NCBI RefSeq assembly: GCF_014648275.1
Contig: NZ_BMQU01000016.1
Location: 62,001 to 126,000, forward strand
Origin: Pseudomonas laurentiana
Lineage (GTDB): Bacteria > Pseudomonadota > Gammaproteobacteria > Pseudomonadales > Pseudomonadaceae
DNA: 64,000 bases
Reading direction: 5' to 3'
Shown here: piece after piece, positions 6,650-16,573 of the stretch
How positions within the stretch are numbered: the stretch's first letter is position 1
Layout: every line of letters starts with the position of its first letter
Made by a program: the position numbers and the translations under genes
The notes under the pieces: generated by a model
Told to the model about the DNA's origin: nothing
The model's database searches: none
What the model saw: only the letters and a program-made list of their open reading frames with translations

Positions 6650-8416
6650 ATGCAGTTTCTAGAAAGCCCCCCGCGATTTCTGTTTTTTACCGGCAAAGGC
6701 GGTGTGGGAAAAACCTCGATTGCCTGCGCTACGGCACTGCAGCTCACGGCACAAGGTCGGCGCGTACTGCTGGTGAGTACCGACCCGGCATCCAACGTTG
6801 GACAGGTCTTTGGCATCAGCATTGGTAACCACATCACCCCGGTACCCACTGTTGCCAACCTGTCGGCGCTGGAAATTGACCCTCAGGCTGCGGCGCAGGC
6901 CTATCGCGACCGGATTGTCGGCCCTGCCCGAGGCGTGCTTGAGGCCAGCGTCGTCAAGAGCATGGAGGAGCAATTGTCGGGTGCCTGTACCACAGAAATT
7001 GCTGCCTTCGACGAGTTCACTGCACTACTGGTCGGCTCCAGTCAAACCGACCGCTACGAACACATCATTTTTGACACTGCGCCCACCGGGCACACCATTC
7101 GCCTGCTGCAACTCCCGGGCGCGTGGAGCGGCTTTCTGGATGCCGGCAAGGGCGATGCCTCTTGCCTAGGACCGCTGGCGGGTCTCGATAAACAGCATGA
7201 CCAGTACCGCAAGGCAGTTGAAGCGCTCTGCGATCCAGTACGCACGCGGCTGGTCCTGGTCGCTCGGGCGCAAAATGCCGCGCTACGCGAAGCCGCCCAC
7301 ACCCATGAAGAACTCGCCACCCTTGGCCTTCGCGAGCAGTACCTGGTGGTCAACGGTGTGCTACCCGGCACCGAGGCCGAAAAAGACCCACTGGCTGCAG
7401 CCGTGTATACGCGGGAGCAGTTGGCGCTTGCCCAAATGCCTGAAGCACTCAAGCCACTGCCGCTGGATCAACTACCACTGAAGGCCTTCAACCTGGTGGG
7501 TATTGAAGCCCTGAAACAGTTGTTGCGTGATACATGTGACACTGAAGGCCTCCAGCCCACCGTCGTCCACATTGATGCGCCAAGCCTGAGCGACCTCGTC
7601 GATGACATCGCCCTGGATGGCCACGGGCTAGTGATGGTCATGGGCAAAGGTGGCGTAGGTAAAACCACCTTGGCAGCAGCGGTGGCCGTCGAACTGGCTC
7701 ATCGGGGCTTGCCGGTTCACCTCACCACCTCAGACCCGGCCGCGCATCTGGCCGAAACCTTGAGTGGATCAATGAGCAACCTCACCCTCAGCCGCATTGA
7801 CCCTCAGGTCGAAACCCAGCGGTATCGCGATCACGTGATGGCGACCAAAGGCGCGGCTCTGGATGAGCAAGGCAAAGCCCTTTTGGCCGAAGACCTGCGC
7901 TCGCCCTGCACAGAAGAAATCGCCGTCTTCCAGGCGTTTTCCAGAGTCATTCGGGAGGCCGGCAGGCGGTTTGTGGTCATGGATACAGCCCCCACCGGGC
8001 ATACCCTGTTGTTGCTCGATGCCACTGGCGCCTACCACCGCGATATCGCCCGACAAATGGAAGGCAGCAGCATGCACTTCAGTACCCCGATGATGCAGTT
8101 GCAGGACCCGAAAAAAACCAAGGTATTGCTGGTGACACTGGCCGAAACAACACCGGTACTTGAAGCGGCCAACCTGCAAGCCGACCTGCGGCGTGCTGGC
8201 ATTGAGCCTTGGGCCTGGGTGATCAACAACAGCATCGCGGCCACCACAACCCAGTCACCACTGCTCCGTAAACGGGCAGAGAATGAGCTTGAGGAAATCG
8301 AGCATGTGGCCAATGAGTACGCCAGACGCTATGCCGTAATCCCCTTGATGGCCGAGGAACCTATCGGTGTTGAACGCCTGCTCAAACTGAGCAAGAAACA
8401 ACCCCGGCACAGGTGA
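6650..8416 (+). CDS. arsA: Arsenical pump-driving ATPase, two-domain ArsA
   Basis: A 588-residue tandem ATPase of normal ArsA length. It has two P-loops of the deviant GKGGVGKT type (residues 15-22 and again about residue 330) and two DTAPTGHT signature motifs. The three arsenite-binding cysteines of the plasmid R773 protein have equivalents: Cys113 (GACTTEIA), Cys near 172 (GDASCLGP) and Cys in the second half (RSPCTEEIA). In known systems ArsA binds As(III) from ArsD and energises the ArsB permease. Neither arsB, arsD nor arsR is seen within about 6 kb upstream or anywhere downstream in the window, so this copy is an orphan. A Get3-like role is less likely because of the double domain and cysteines. 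Confidence 0.92.
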   Translation: MQFLESPPRFLFFTGKGGVGKTSIACATALQLTAQGRRVLLVSTDPASNVGQVFGISIGNHITPVPTVANLSALEIDPQAAAQAYRDRIVGPARGVLEASVVKSMEEQLSGACTTEIAAFDEFTALLVGSSQTDRYEHIIFDTAPTGHTIRLLQLPGAWSGFLDAGKGDASCLGPLAGLDKQHDQYRKAVEALCDPVRTRLVLVARAQNAALREAAHTHEELATLGLREQYLVVNGVLPGTEAEKDPLAAAVYTREQLALAQMPEALKPLPLDQLPLKAFNLVGIEALKQLLRDTCDTEGLQPTVVHIDAPSLSDLVDDIALDGHGLVMVMGKGGVGKTTLAAAVAVELAHRGLPVHLTTSDPAAHLAETLSGSMSNLTLSRIDPQVETQRYRDHVMATKGAALDEQGKALLAEDLRSPCTEEIAVFQAFSRVIREAGRRFVVMDTAPTGHTLLLLDATGAYHRDIARQMEGSSMHFSTPMMQLQDPKKTKVLLVTLAETTPVLEAANLQADLRRAGIEPWAWVINNSIAATTTQSPLLRKRAENELEEIEHVANEYARRYAVIPLMAEEPIGVERLLKLSKKQPRHR

Positions 8417-8644
8417 AGACAATGGGTACATGGCTGATGAAGCGGGACATGATCAGCGCGTCAGCACCACGACATTAGTCGAACACCGGGCGCGGATCAC
8501 CGAAACCGTGCAGCAAGAGGCACCTACGCACGTCCAATATGCACGTCTAGGCGTTTCCGATCTGCACGGGATGTATTATCGTGGCTGCCTGCGCAAGATG
8601 CGTCGCCTGACCAACCAGGCATTTGCCAACCGATCGAGGGTGCC

Positions 8645-9664
8645 ATGAGTAACGAAAGCATTAACTGGGACAAGCTGGGCTTCGACTACATCAAGACCGA
8701 CAAGCGCTACCTGTCGCACTGGCGCAATGGTGAGTGGGACAAGGGCACCCTGACCGAAGACAACGTCCTGCACATCAGCGAAGGTTCCACCGCGCTGCAC
8801 TACGGCCAGCAGTGTTTCGAAGGCCTGAAGGCCTACCGCTGCAAGGACGGCTCGATCAACCTGTTCCGCCCGGACCAGAACGCCCAGCGCATGCAGCGCA
8901 GTTGTGCACGCCTGCTGATGCCACAGGTACCGACCGAGGCCTTCATCGAAGCCTGCAAGCAAGTGGTCAAGGCGAACGAGCGTTTCATTCCGCCGCATGG
9001 CAAGGGTGCGCTGTACCTGCGTCCGTTCGTCATTGGCGTGGGCGACAACATCGGCGTGCGTACCGCACCGGAGTTCATCTTCTCGATCTTCGCCATCCCG
9101 GTCGGCTCGTACTTCAAGGGCGGTATGAAGCCGCACAATTTCCTCATCTCCAGCTATGACCGCGCCGCCCCGCAGGGTACCGGTGCCGCCAAGGTGGGTG
9201 GTAACTACGCAGCCAGCCTGATGCCAGGTGCCGAGGCCAAGAAAGCCCACTTCGCCGACTGCATCTACCTCGATCCGCTGACCCACAAGAAGATCGAGGA
9301 AGTCGGCTCGGCCAACTTCTTCGGTATCACCAAGAACAACGAGTTCGTCACGCCGAAGTCCGCGTCGGTACTGCCTGGCATCACCCGCCTGTCGCTGATC
9401 GAGCTGGCAAAGTCGCGCCTGGGCCTGAACGTGATCGAAGGCGACGTACTGATCGACGAGCTCGACCGTTTCACCGAAGCCGGGGCCTGCGGCACCGCTG
9501 CGGTAATCACCCCGATTGGTGGCATCGAATACAACGGCAAGCTGCATGTGTTCTACAGCGAGACCGATGTCGGCCCGGTAACCCAGAAGCTCTACAACGA
9601 GCTGACCGGCATCCAGAGTGGCGACGTCGAAGCGCCAGCAGGCTGGATCGTCAAGGTCGCCTGA
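8645..9664 (+). CDS. ilvE: Branched-chain amino acid aminotransferase
   Basis: A 339-residue fold-type IV PLP enzyme that transfers the amino group between glutamate and the keto acids of leucine, isoleucine and valine. The PLP lysine is probably Lys183 in AAKVGGNYAAS, the motif of the eukaryote-like (BCAT) subgroup. Other family motifs are LHYGQQCFEGLKAY near residue 51, YLRPFVIG near 124 and FTEAGACGTAA near 275. The ATG follows a GAGGG. An intrinsic terminator lies directly after the stop. The 228 bases between arsA and ilvE hold no credible gene; TATTAT at 8574-8579 could be a -10 element but no good -35 is seen. Confidence 0.95.
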   Translation: MSNESINWDKLGFDYIKTDKRYLSHWRNGEWDKGTLTEDNVLHISEGSTALHYGQQCFEGLKAYRCKDGSINLFRPDQNAQRMQRSCARLLMPQVPTEAFIEACKQVVKANERFIPPHGKGALYLRPFVIGVGDNIGVRTAPEFIFSIFAIPVGSYFKGGMKPHNFLISSYDRAAPQGTGAAKVGGNYAASLMPGAEAKKAHFADCIYLDPLTHKKIEEVGSANFFGITKNNEFVTPKSASVLPGITRLSLIELAKSRLGLNVIEGDVLIDELDRFTEAGACGTAAVITPIGGIEYNGKLHVFYSETDVGPVTQKLYNELTGIQSGDVEAPAGWIVKVA

Positions 9665-9670
9665 TCACGA

Positions 9671-9698
9671 ACCCCGCCTCCTGGCGGGGTTTCTTTTT
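9671..9698 (+). terminator. Rho-independent terminator of ilvE
   Basis: CCCCGCC and GGCGGGG form a short GC stem, followed by TTTCTTTTT. It lies 7 bases after the ilvE stop codon. Confidence 0.85.
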
Positions 9699-9812
9699 CT
9701 GGCGTGCAGCACTCGACCGTGCCCGTGAGCCCGCTAGATGAATTTTTCTTTAACCCGAGCACCGCCTATTCTTTGGCACAATCGAGCTTCCACTCGCCGC
9801 CCAGGTAAAAGC

Positions 9813-10493
9813 ATGCCTCGCGTACTGACTATCGAAGACGACGCTGTCACCGCCCAGGAGATCGTCGCCGAACTTTCCAGCCATGGCCTGGAGGTTGACT
9901 GGGCCAACAACGGCCGTGAAGGCCTGGCCAAGGCCATCGCCGGCAGCTATGACCTGATTACGCTGGACCGCATGCTGCCTGAGCTCGACGGCCTGACAAT
10001 CGTCACCACACTGCGCAGCCTGAAAATTGCCACACCGATCCTGATGATCAGCGCCCTCTCCGATGTCGATGAGCGGGTGCGCGGGCTGCGCGCCGGTGGC
10101 GACGACTACCTGACCAAGCCATTTGCTTCCGACGAGATGGCCGCCAGGGTCGAAGTACTGTTACGTCGAAACAACACCAGCACCCTGCAGACCCGCCTGC
10201 AGGTTGCCGACCTGGAACTGGACCTGATCAGTCACGAAGCACGACGCGGCGAACTGACGCTCAACCTGTTACCCACTGAGTACAAGCTGCTGGAATTTCT
10301 CATGCGCCATGCCGGCCAGGTCATCACCCGCATGATGATTTTCGAGGAAGTCTGGGGCTACCACTTTGATCCCGGCACCAACCTGATCGATGTACATATC
10401 GGTCGCCTGCGCAAGAAAATCGACGCTCCGGGCCAAGTGCCGCTGATTCGCACTGTGCGGGGCTCCGGCTATGCCATTGCCGAACCCGTCTAA
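9813..10493 (+). CDS. OmpR-family two-component response regulator
   Basis: A 226-residue response regulator. The receiver domain (residues 1-115) has the acidic pair Glu8-Asp9-Asp10, the phosphoacceptor Asp52 (LDRMLPELDG) and the conserved Lys in DDYLTKPF. A winged-helix DNA-binding domain follows (LPTEYKLLEFLM; IDVHIGRLRKKID; IRTVRGSGYAI). The frame opens earlier (9738), but the family start is the ATG at 9813, which gives MPRVLTIEDD. The cognate sensor kinase overlaps its 3' end by 23 bases. The signal and targets are unknown; no metal or antibiotic resistance genes are adjacent to suggest one. Confidence 0.92.
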   Translation: MPRVLTIEDDAVTAQEIVAELSSHGLEVDWANNGREGLAKAIAGSYDLITLDRMLPELDGLTIVTTLRSLKIATPILMISALSDVDERVRGLRAGGDDYLTKPFASDEMAARVEVLLRRNNTSTLQTRLQVADLELDLISHEARRGELTLNLLPTEYKLLEFLMRHAGQVITRMMIFEEVWGYHFDPGTNLIDVHIGRLRKKIDAPGQVPLIRTVRGSGYAIAEPV

Positions 10494-11847
10494 GGGTTGG
10501 AGTTCATCCACCAGTCGCCTGCTGGCACTGTACAGTTTCCTCTTCGTCGCCTGGAGCAGCATCCTCATGGGGGTGCTGTACTTTGAAGTATCCGACTACC
10601 TGAACAAGCTCACCCGGCACTCGCTGCAACAACGCCAGCACCTGTTCGCGCACATGAGCGGCAAACAGCTGGACGATGCACTGATTGCCAGCCAGGCTTT
10701 CGAGGAGCGCAGCTTCGATGCCTACGGCCTGTTCGATGCAGCACTCAACCCGCTCAGTGGCGAGATTCGCAAGATCCCACCGGAACTGGGCCTGGACGGC
10801 AGGGTCCACGAGCTGGGCCGCTGCCTGGACGCCGACGCGCCACACCTGCCCAAGGACAGCTGCGATGCAGTTGCCCTGAAGGTCCCTGACGGCCGCTGGC
10901 TGGTCCTGGTGCGTGACAATGGCTCACTGTTCGTGGTGACCCGGATCATCCTGCATGCCTTGCTCTGGGGGCTGTCACTGACAATCATCCCTGGCATCGC
11001 GGGCTGGTACCTGCTGCGCCGTCGGCCACTCAAACGCATTCGGGCGATCCAGGCCAGTGCCGAGCAAATCGTCTCTGGCGACTTGACCCACCGCCTGCCA
11101 CTGTCCCAGCGGCGTGACGAGCTGGACATGCTGGCGGCCATCGTCAACGCCATGCTCGACCGCATCGAACGGCTGATGCACGAGGTCAAGGGTGTATGCG
11201 ACAACATTGCCCACGACCTGCGCACCCCCCTCACCCGCCTGCGCGCCCAGTTGTACCGTATTCGCCAGCAAGCGGGAGACGATTCCGCGCAAACCCAGCA
11301 ACTGGACCACGCGATTGCTGAAACCGACACCCTGATGGCACGCTTTCGCGGCCTGCTGCGCATCAGCGAACTGGAAGACCGTCAACGCCGCGCCGGGTTC
11401 GTCGAGCTAGACCCGCACGCACTGCTGCTGGAACTCCATGACTTCTACCTTCCATTGGCTGAAGACGGTGAAATCGACCTGCGCCTGCAACTGCCGGCTC
11501 AACTCCCCAGCCTGCATGGCGACCGCGAGCTGCTGTTCGAGGCACTGGCCAACCTGCTGAGCAATGCGATCAAGTTCACCCCGGCCCACGGCCAGGTCGC
11601 GTTGAGCGCCCACAGCGATGCACAGGGCGTGCATATCGAAGTGCAGGACAGCGGCCCCGGCATTCCGGAAGACGAACGCCAGGCGGTATTGAAACGGTTT
11701 TATCGCAGCGAGGAAGGTCATCGGCACCCAGGGTTTGGCCTGGGCTTGTCGATCGTTGCAGCGATCGTCGACCTGCATGGGTTCGAGCTGGAAATCGGAG
11801 AAAGCGCGCTGGGTGGCGCCAAGCTGGTACTGCATTGTCGCCGGTAG
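10471..11847 (+). CDS. Two-component sensor histidine kinase
   Basis: A 458-residue inner-membrane kinase. TM1 is at about residues 17-38 and TM2 at about 158-182, leaving a periplasmic domain of about 120 residues containing Cys118 and Cys131. A HAMP domain follows (about 183-240). The phosphorylated His248 is in DNIAHDLRTPLTRLR. The ATPase domain has the N box NLLSNAIKF and the glycine boxes DSGPGIP and GFGLGLSIV. The start overlaps the response regulator by 23 bases, and no later in-frame start keeps TM1. The periplasmic sensor is not a family I can name; the cysteine pair could form a disulfide or respond to metal or redox. Confidence 0.9.
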   Translation: MPLPNPSKGWSSSTSRLLALYSFLFVAWSSILMGVLYFEVSDYLNKLTRHSLQQRQHLFAHMSGKQLDDALIASQAFEERSFDAYGLFDAALNPLSGEIRKIPPELGLDGRVHELGRCLDADAPHLPKDSCDAVALKVPDGRWLVLVRDNGSLFVVTRIILHALLWGLSLTIIPGIAGWYLLRRRPLKRIRAIQASAEQIVSGDLTHRLPLSQRRDELDMLAAIVNAMLDRIERLMHEVKGVCDNIAHDLRTPLTRLRAQLYRIRQQAGDDSAQTQQLDHAIAETDTLMARFRGLLRISELEDRQRRAGFVELDPHALLLELHDFYLPLAEDGEIDLRLQLPAQLPSLHGDRELLFEALANLLSNAIKFTPAHGQVALSAHSDAQGVHIEVQDSGPGIPEDERQAVLKRFYRSEEGHRHPGFGLGLSIVAAIVDLHGFELEIGESALGGAKLVLHCRR

Positions 11848-11896
11848 ACACTGCGATGGCCTCGGCGCAGGTACCCGTGAATGCGCGGTGCCTGCA

Positions 11897-11947
11897 TCGG
11901 TGGCAAGCCAACTCACACAATCGCTGTGGGAGTCCGCTTGCCACCGA
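11897..11947. repeat. Degenerate Pseudomonas REP-type palindrome
   Basis: TCGGTGGCAAGC (11897-11908) and GCTTGCCACCGA (11936-11947) are perfect 12-base inverted repeats. Inside is CACA...TGTG and the string TGTGGGAGTCCGCTTGCC, which resembles the pseudomonad REP consensus (TGTGGGAGCGGGCTTGCC). It sits between two convergent genes (kinase and cysS), the usual place for REP elements. Confidence 0.75.
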
Positions 11948-11963
11948 TTAAAGGCAACGCTGA

Positions 11964-13346
11964 TCAGTCAGCCAGGCGCCAGGTAGTACCGCCCTTGCTG
12001 TCTTCAAGTACCACGCCCATGGCCGTCAACTGATCACGGATGCGGTCAGATTCAGCCCAGTCCTTGTTGGCCCGCGCTTGCAGACGCGCCTGGATCAGTG
12101 CTTCAACCTCGGCAGCATCGACACGACCCTCGGCGCCCGCGCGCAGGAAGTCGTCGGCGTCCAGCTGCAACACACCCAGCAGCCCCGCCAGCTCGCGCAG
12201 GCGAGCGGCCAGGCCAGCAGCGGTCTGCGGCTCGGCTTCACGCACACGGTTGATCTCGCGCACCAGGTCGAACAGTACCGCACAGGCTTCAGGGGTGCCG
12301 AAGTCGTCGTTCATCGCGACCTTGAAGCGCTCGACATACTCTTCGCCGCCCTGCGCTGGAACCAGCGGCAGGCCACGCAGTGCATGATAGAAGCGCTCCA
12401 GTGCGCCCTTGGACTCACGCAGGCTGTCTTCGGAGTAGTTGATCGAACTACGGTAGTGGCTCGACACCAGCAGGTAGCGAACCACTTCCGGGTGATACTT
12501 CTCGAGCACATCACGAATGGTGAAGAAGTTGTTCAAGGACTTGGACATCTTCTCGCCATTGATGCGAATCATCCCGCAGTGCATCCAGGCCTTGGCGTAC
12601 GGCTTGCCGGTTGCGGCCTCGCTCTGGGCGATTTCGTTCTCGTGGTGCGGGAACTCCAGGTCGTTGCCGCCACCATGAATGTCGAAGCTCTCGCCCAGGC
12701 AGCAGGTGGACATCACCGAGCACTCGATGTGCCAGCCAGGGCGCCCGGGGCCCCATGGCGACGGCCAGCTCGGCTCACCCGGCTTGACGCCCTTCCAGAG
12801 GACGAAGTCCAGCGGGTCCTGCTTGGCTTCGTCAACTTCGATACGCGCGCCGATACGCAGGTCTTCGATCTTCTTGCGCGACAGCTTGCCGTAGCCGACA
12901 AACTTGCCGACCCGGTAGTACACGTCGCCATTACCCGGCGCGTAGGCGTAACCCTTGTCGATCAGGGTCTGGATCATCGCGTGCATGCCGGCGATATGAT
13001 CGGTAGCACGTGGCTCCTGGTCTGGAGGCAGGATGTTCAGTCGGCGCTCGTCTTCATGCATTGCGTCGATCATGCGTGCGGTCAAGGCGTCGAACGACTC
13101 GCCGTTCTCGTTGGCACGGTTGATGATCTTGTCGTCAATGTCAGTGATGTTGCGCACGTAGGTCAGGTCATAACCGCTATAACGCAGCCAGCGGGTAACC
13201 AGGTCGAACGCGACCATGCTGCGACCGTGGCCCAGGTGGCAGAAGTCGTACACGGTCATGCCGCAGACGTACATCCGCACCTTGTTGCCTTCCAGGGGGG
13301 TGAAGACTTCCTTGGTCTTGGTCAGGGTGTTGTAAATGGTAAGCAC
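11964..13346 (-). CDS. cysS: Cysteinyl-tRNA synthetase
   Basis: A 460-residue class I aminoacyl-tRNA synthetase that charges tRNA-Cys. The HIGH motif appears as HLGHGRS (about residue 37) and the KMSKS motif as EKMSKSL. Zn ligands include Cys28 in [10 protein letters not shown] and later Cys/His residues ([17 protein letters not shown]). The start codon is GTG at 13346 with AAGGA 6 bases upstream, giving the family N-terminus MLTIYNTL. It lies 9 bases after glnS and is surely cotranscribed with it. Near the C-terminus is the usual anticodon-binding segment. Confidence 0.97.
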   Translation of the reverse strand: MLTIYNTLTKTKEVFTPLEGNKVRMYVCGMTVYDFCHLGHGRSMVAFDLVTRWLRYSGYDLTYVRNITDIDDKIINRANENGESFDALTARMIDAMHEDERRLNILPPDQEPRATDHIAGMHAMIQTLIDKGYAYAPGNGDVYYRVGKFVGYGKLSRKKIEDLRIGARIEVDEAKQDPLDFVLWKGVKPGEPSWPSPWGPGRPGWHIECSVMSTCCLGESFDIHGGGNDLEFPHHENEIAQSEAATGKPYAKAWMHCGMIRINGEKMSKSLNNFFTIRDVLEKYHPEVVRYLLVSSHYRSSINYSEDSLRESKGALERFYHALRGLPLVPAQGGEEYVERFKVAMNDDFGTPEACAVLFDLVREINRVREAEPQTAAGLAARLRELAGLLGVLQLDADDFLRAGAEGRVDAAEVEALIQARLQARANKDWAESDRIRDQLTAMGVVLEDSKGGTTWRLAD

Positions 13347-13355
13347 GAGGATTCC

Positions 13356-15059
<1,704 letters not shown>

Positions 15060-15294
15060 AGGATCCTTGAATACGGGTACACGGCCAGGGTAGGCCGACT
15101 AAATCAAAGCGCTTATCATAGCCGAAGCAGTCAAGCTGCCGACAGGTCAGCACCGACAAACAGGCGCGAATATCGACCGTCGTTGCAAAAAAACAGCCGC
15201 GAACCGCGTATCGCCGCCTGTAGACTGAGCGTCAGGGTTATTACGCGATCCTGCGCAACCTATTTCAATTGCCTTGAAAAGAGCGAATTTCAGC

Positions 15295-15798
15295 ATGTCC
15301 AAAGTCAAACTGAGCACCAACCACGGCGACATCGTCCTGCAACTGAATGCCGAAAAGGCCCCGATCACCGTGGCCAACTTCATCGAGTACGTCAACGCTG
15401 GCCACTACTCGAACACCATTTTCCACCGTGTCATCGGTAACTTCATGATCCAGGGCGGCGGTTTCGAGCCTGGCATGAAAGAAAAGAAAGACAAGCGTCC
15501 AAGCATCCAGAACGAAGCGGACAACGGCCTGAGCAACGCCAAGTACACCATCGCCATGGCCCGCACCATGGAGCCGCATTCGGCATCGGCGCAGTTCTTC
15601 ATCAACGTTGCCAACAACGATTTCCTCAACCACAGCGGCAAGAACGTGCAAGGCTGGGGCTACGCCGTGTTCGGTGAAGTGATCGAAGGCCAGGACGTAG
15701 TCGACAAGATCAAGGCCGTTCCTACCGGCTCCAAGTCTGGCCACCAGGACGTACCGAAGGACGACGTGATCATCGAGAAAGCCGAGATCATTGAGTGA
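15295..15798 (+). CDS. ppiB: Peptidyl-prolyl cis-trans isomerase B (cyclophilin)
   Basis: A 167-residue cytoplasmic cyclophilin with no signal peptide. Conserved motifs are [14 protein letters not shown] (catalytic Arg), [24 protein letters not shown] and [12 protein letters not shown]. The start at 15295 gives the family N-terminus [13 protein letters not shown]; an in-frame ATG at 15274 is too early. Its TGA overlaps the GTG start of lpxH (GTGA), so the two are translationally coupled, as in many gamma-proteobacteria. Confidence 0.96.
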   Translation: MSKVKLSTNHGDIVLQLNAEKAPITVANFIEYVNAGHYSNTIFHRVIGNFMIQGGGFEPGMKEKKDKRPSIQNEADNGLSNAKYTIAMARTMEPHSASAQFFINVANNDFLNHSGKNVQGWGYAVFGEVIEGQDVVDKIKAVPTGSKSGHQDVPKDDVIIEKAEIIE

Positions 15799-16517
15799 TA
15801 CTGCTGATCTCCGATCTGCACCTGCAAGAAGAACGCCCGGATATTACCCGGGCGTTTCTTGATCTGCTGGAGGGCCGCGCCCGACAGGCACAGGCGCTGT
15901 ACATCCTTGGCGACTTCTTCGAAGCCTGGATCGGCGACGACGCCATGACGCCTTACCAGGCATCAATCTGCCAGGCCCTGCGCGCCTTGAGCGACAGTGG
16001 CACACAGATCTTCCTGATGCATGGCAATCGCGACTTCCTGATCGGCCAGGCGTTCTGTGAGGCAGCGGGCTGCACCCTGCTGAGCGATCCCTGCGTGGTC
16101 GAAATGGGTGGCGAACCGGTGTTACTGATGCACGGCGACAGCCTGTGTACCCGTGACCTGGCCTACATGAAACTGCGCCGCTACCTGCGCAACCCCCTCA
16201 GCCTGTGGATCCTGCGGCATTTGCCGCTGAGTACGCGGCAGAAGCTGGCGCGCAAGCTACGCAGCGAAAGCCGTACACAAACCCGCATGAAGGCCAACGA
16301 CATTGTCGATGTGACGCCCGAGGAAGTGCCGCGGGTCATGCAGCAGCATGGTGTACGCACCCTGGTGCATGGGCACACCCATCGTCCGGCGATTCACAAA
16401 CTGGCGCTGAGCAATACGCCAGCACGGCGTATCGTACTGGGGGATTGGGACCGTCAGGGCTGGGCCTTGCAGGTGGATGAGCAAGGCTTCCAACTGGCAC
16501 CGTTCGATTTCCACTGA
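15795..16517 (+). CDS. lpxH: UDP-2,3-diacylglucosamine diphosphatase
   Basis: A 240-residue metallophosphoesterase that cleaves UDP-2,3-diacylglucosamine to lipid X in lipid A synthesis, at the inner membrane surface. Metal-binding motifs appear in order: [30 protein letters not shown] and HGHTHRP. The start is GTG at 15795, overlapping the ppiB stop by 4 bases. A strong hairpin with a T-rich tail lies within codons 13-22 (see separate entry), which could limit read-through from ppiB into the rest of lpxH. Confidence 0.96.
   Translation: MILLISDLHLQEERPDITRAFLDLLEGRARQAQALYILGDFFEAWIGDDAMTPYQASICQALRALSDSGTQIFLMHGNRDFLIGQAFCEAAGCTLLSDPCVVEMGGEPVLLMHGDSLCTRDLAYMKLRRYLRNPLSLWILRHLPLSTRQKLARKLRSESRTQTRMKANDIVDVTPEEVPRVMQQHGVRTLVHGHTHRPAIHKLALSNTPARRIVLGDWDRQGWALQVDEQGFQLAPFDFH
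15832..15861 (+). terminator. Terminator-like hairpin inside the 5' end of lpxH
   Basis: AACGCCCGG (15832-15840) and CCGGGCGTT (15848-15856) form a perfect 9-bp GC-rich stem with a loop of 7 bases, followed by TCTT. It lies inside the lpxH reading frame, 34 bases after the ppiB stop. It could be the ppiB terminator or an attenuator; the T tract is weak. Confidence 0.5.
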
Positions 16518-16522
16518 ACACC

Positions 16523-16566
16523 TGTCACCGGCAGGCCCTTGCTCGGGCACAGGCATGCCGGTGACA
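16523..16566. terminator. Inverted repeat between lpxH and the efflux operon
   Basis: TGTCACCGGCA (16523-16533) and TGCCGGTGACA (16556-16566) are perfect 11-base inverted repeats, with an inner GCCC/GGGC pair. They lie between convergent stops. There is no clear T tract, so this is either a factor-assisted terminator or a small palindromic repeat. Confidence 0.5.
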
Positions 16567-16573
16567 CCCCTCG

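Noticed and set aside
8430-8648. 72-codon frame between arsA and ilvE
   Set aside because: No ribosome-binding site or family resemblance, and it runs over the ilvE start. Treated as non-coding.
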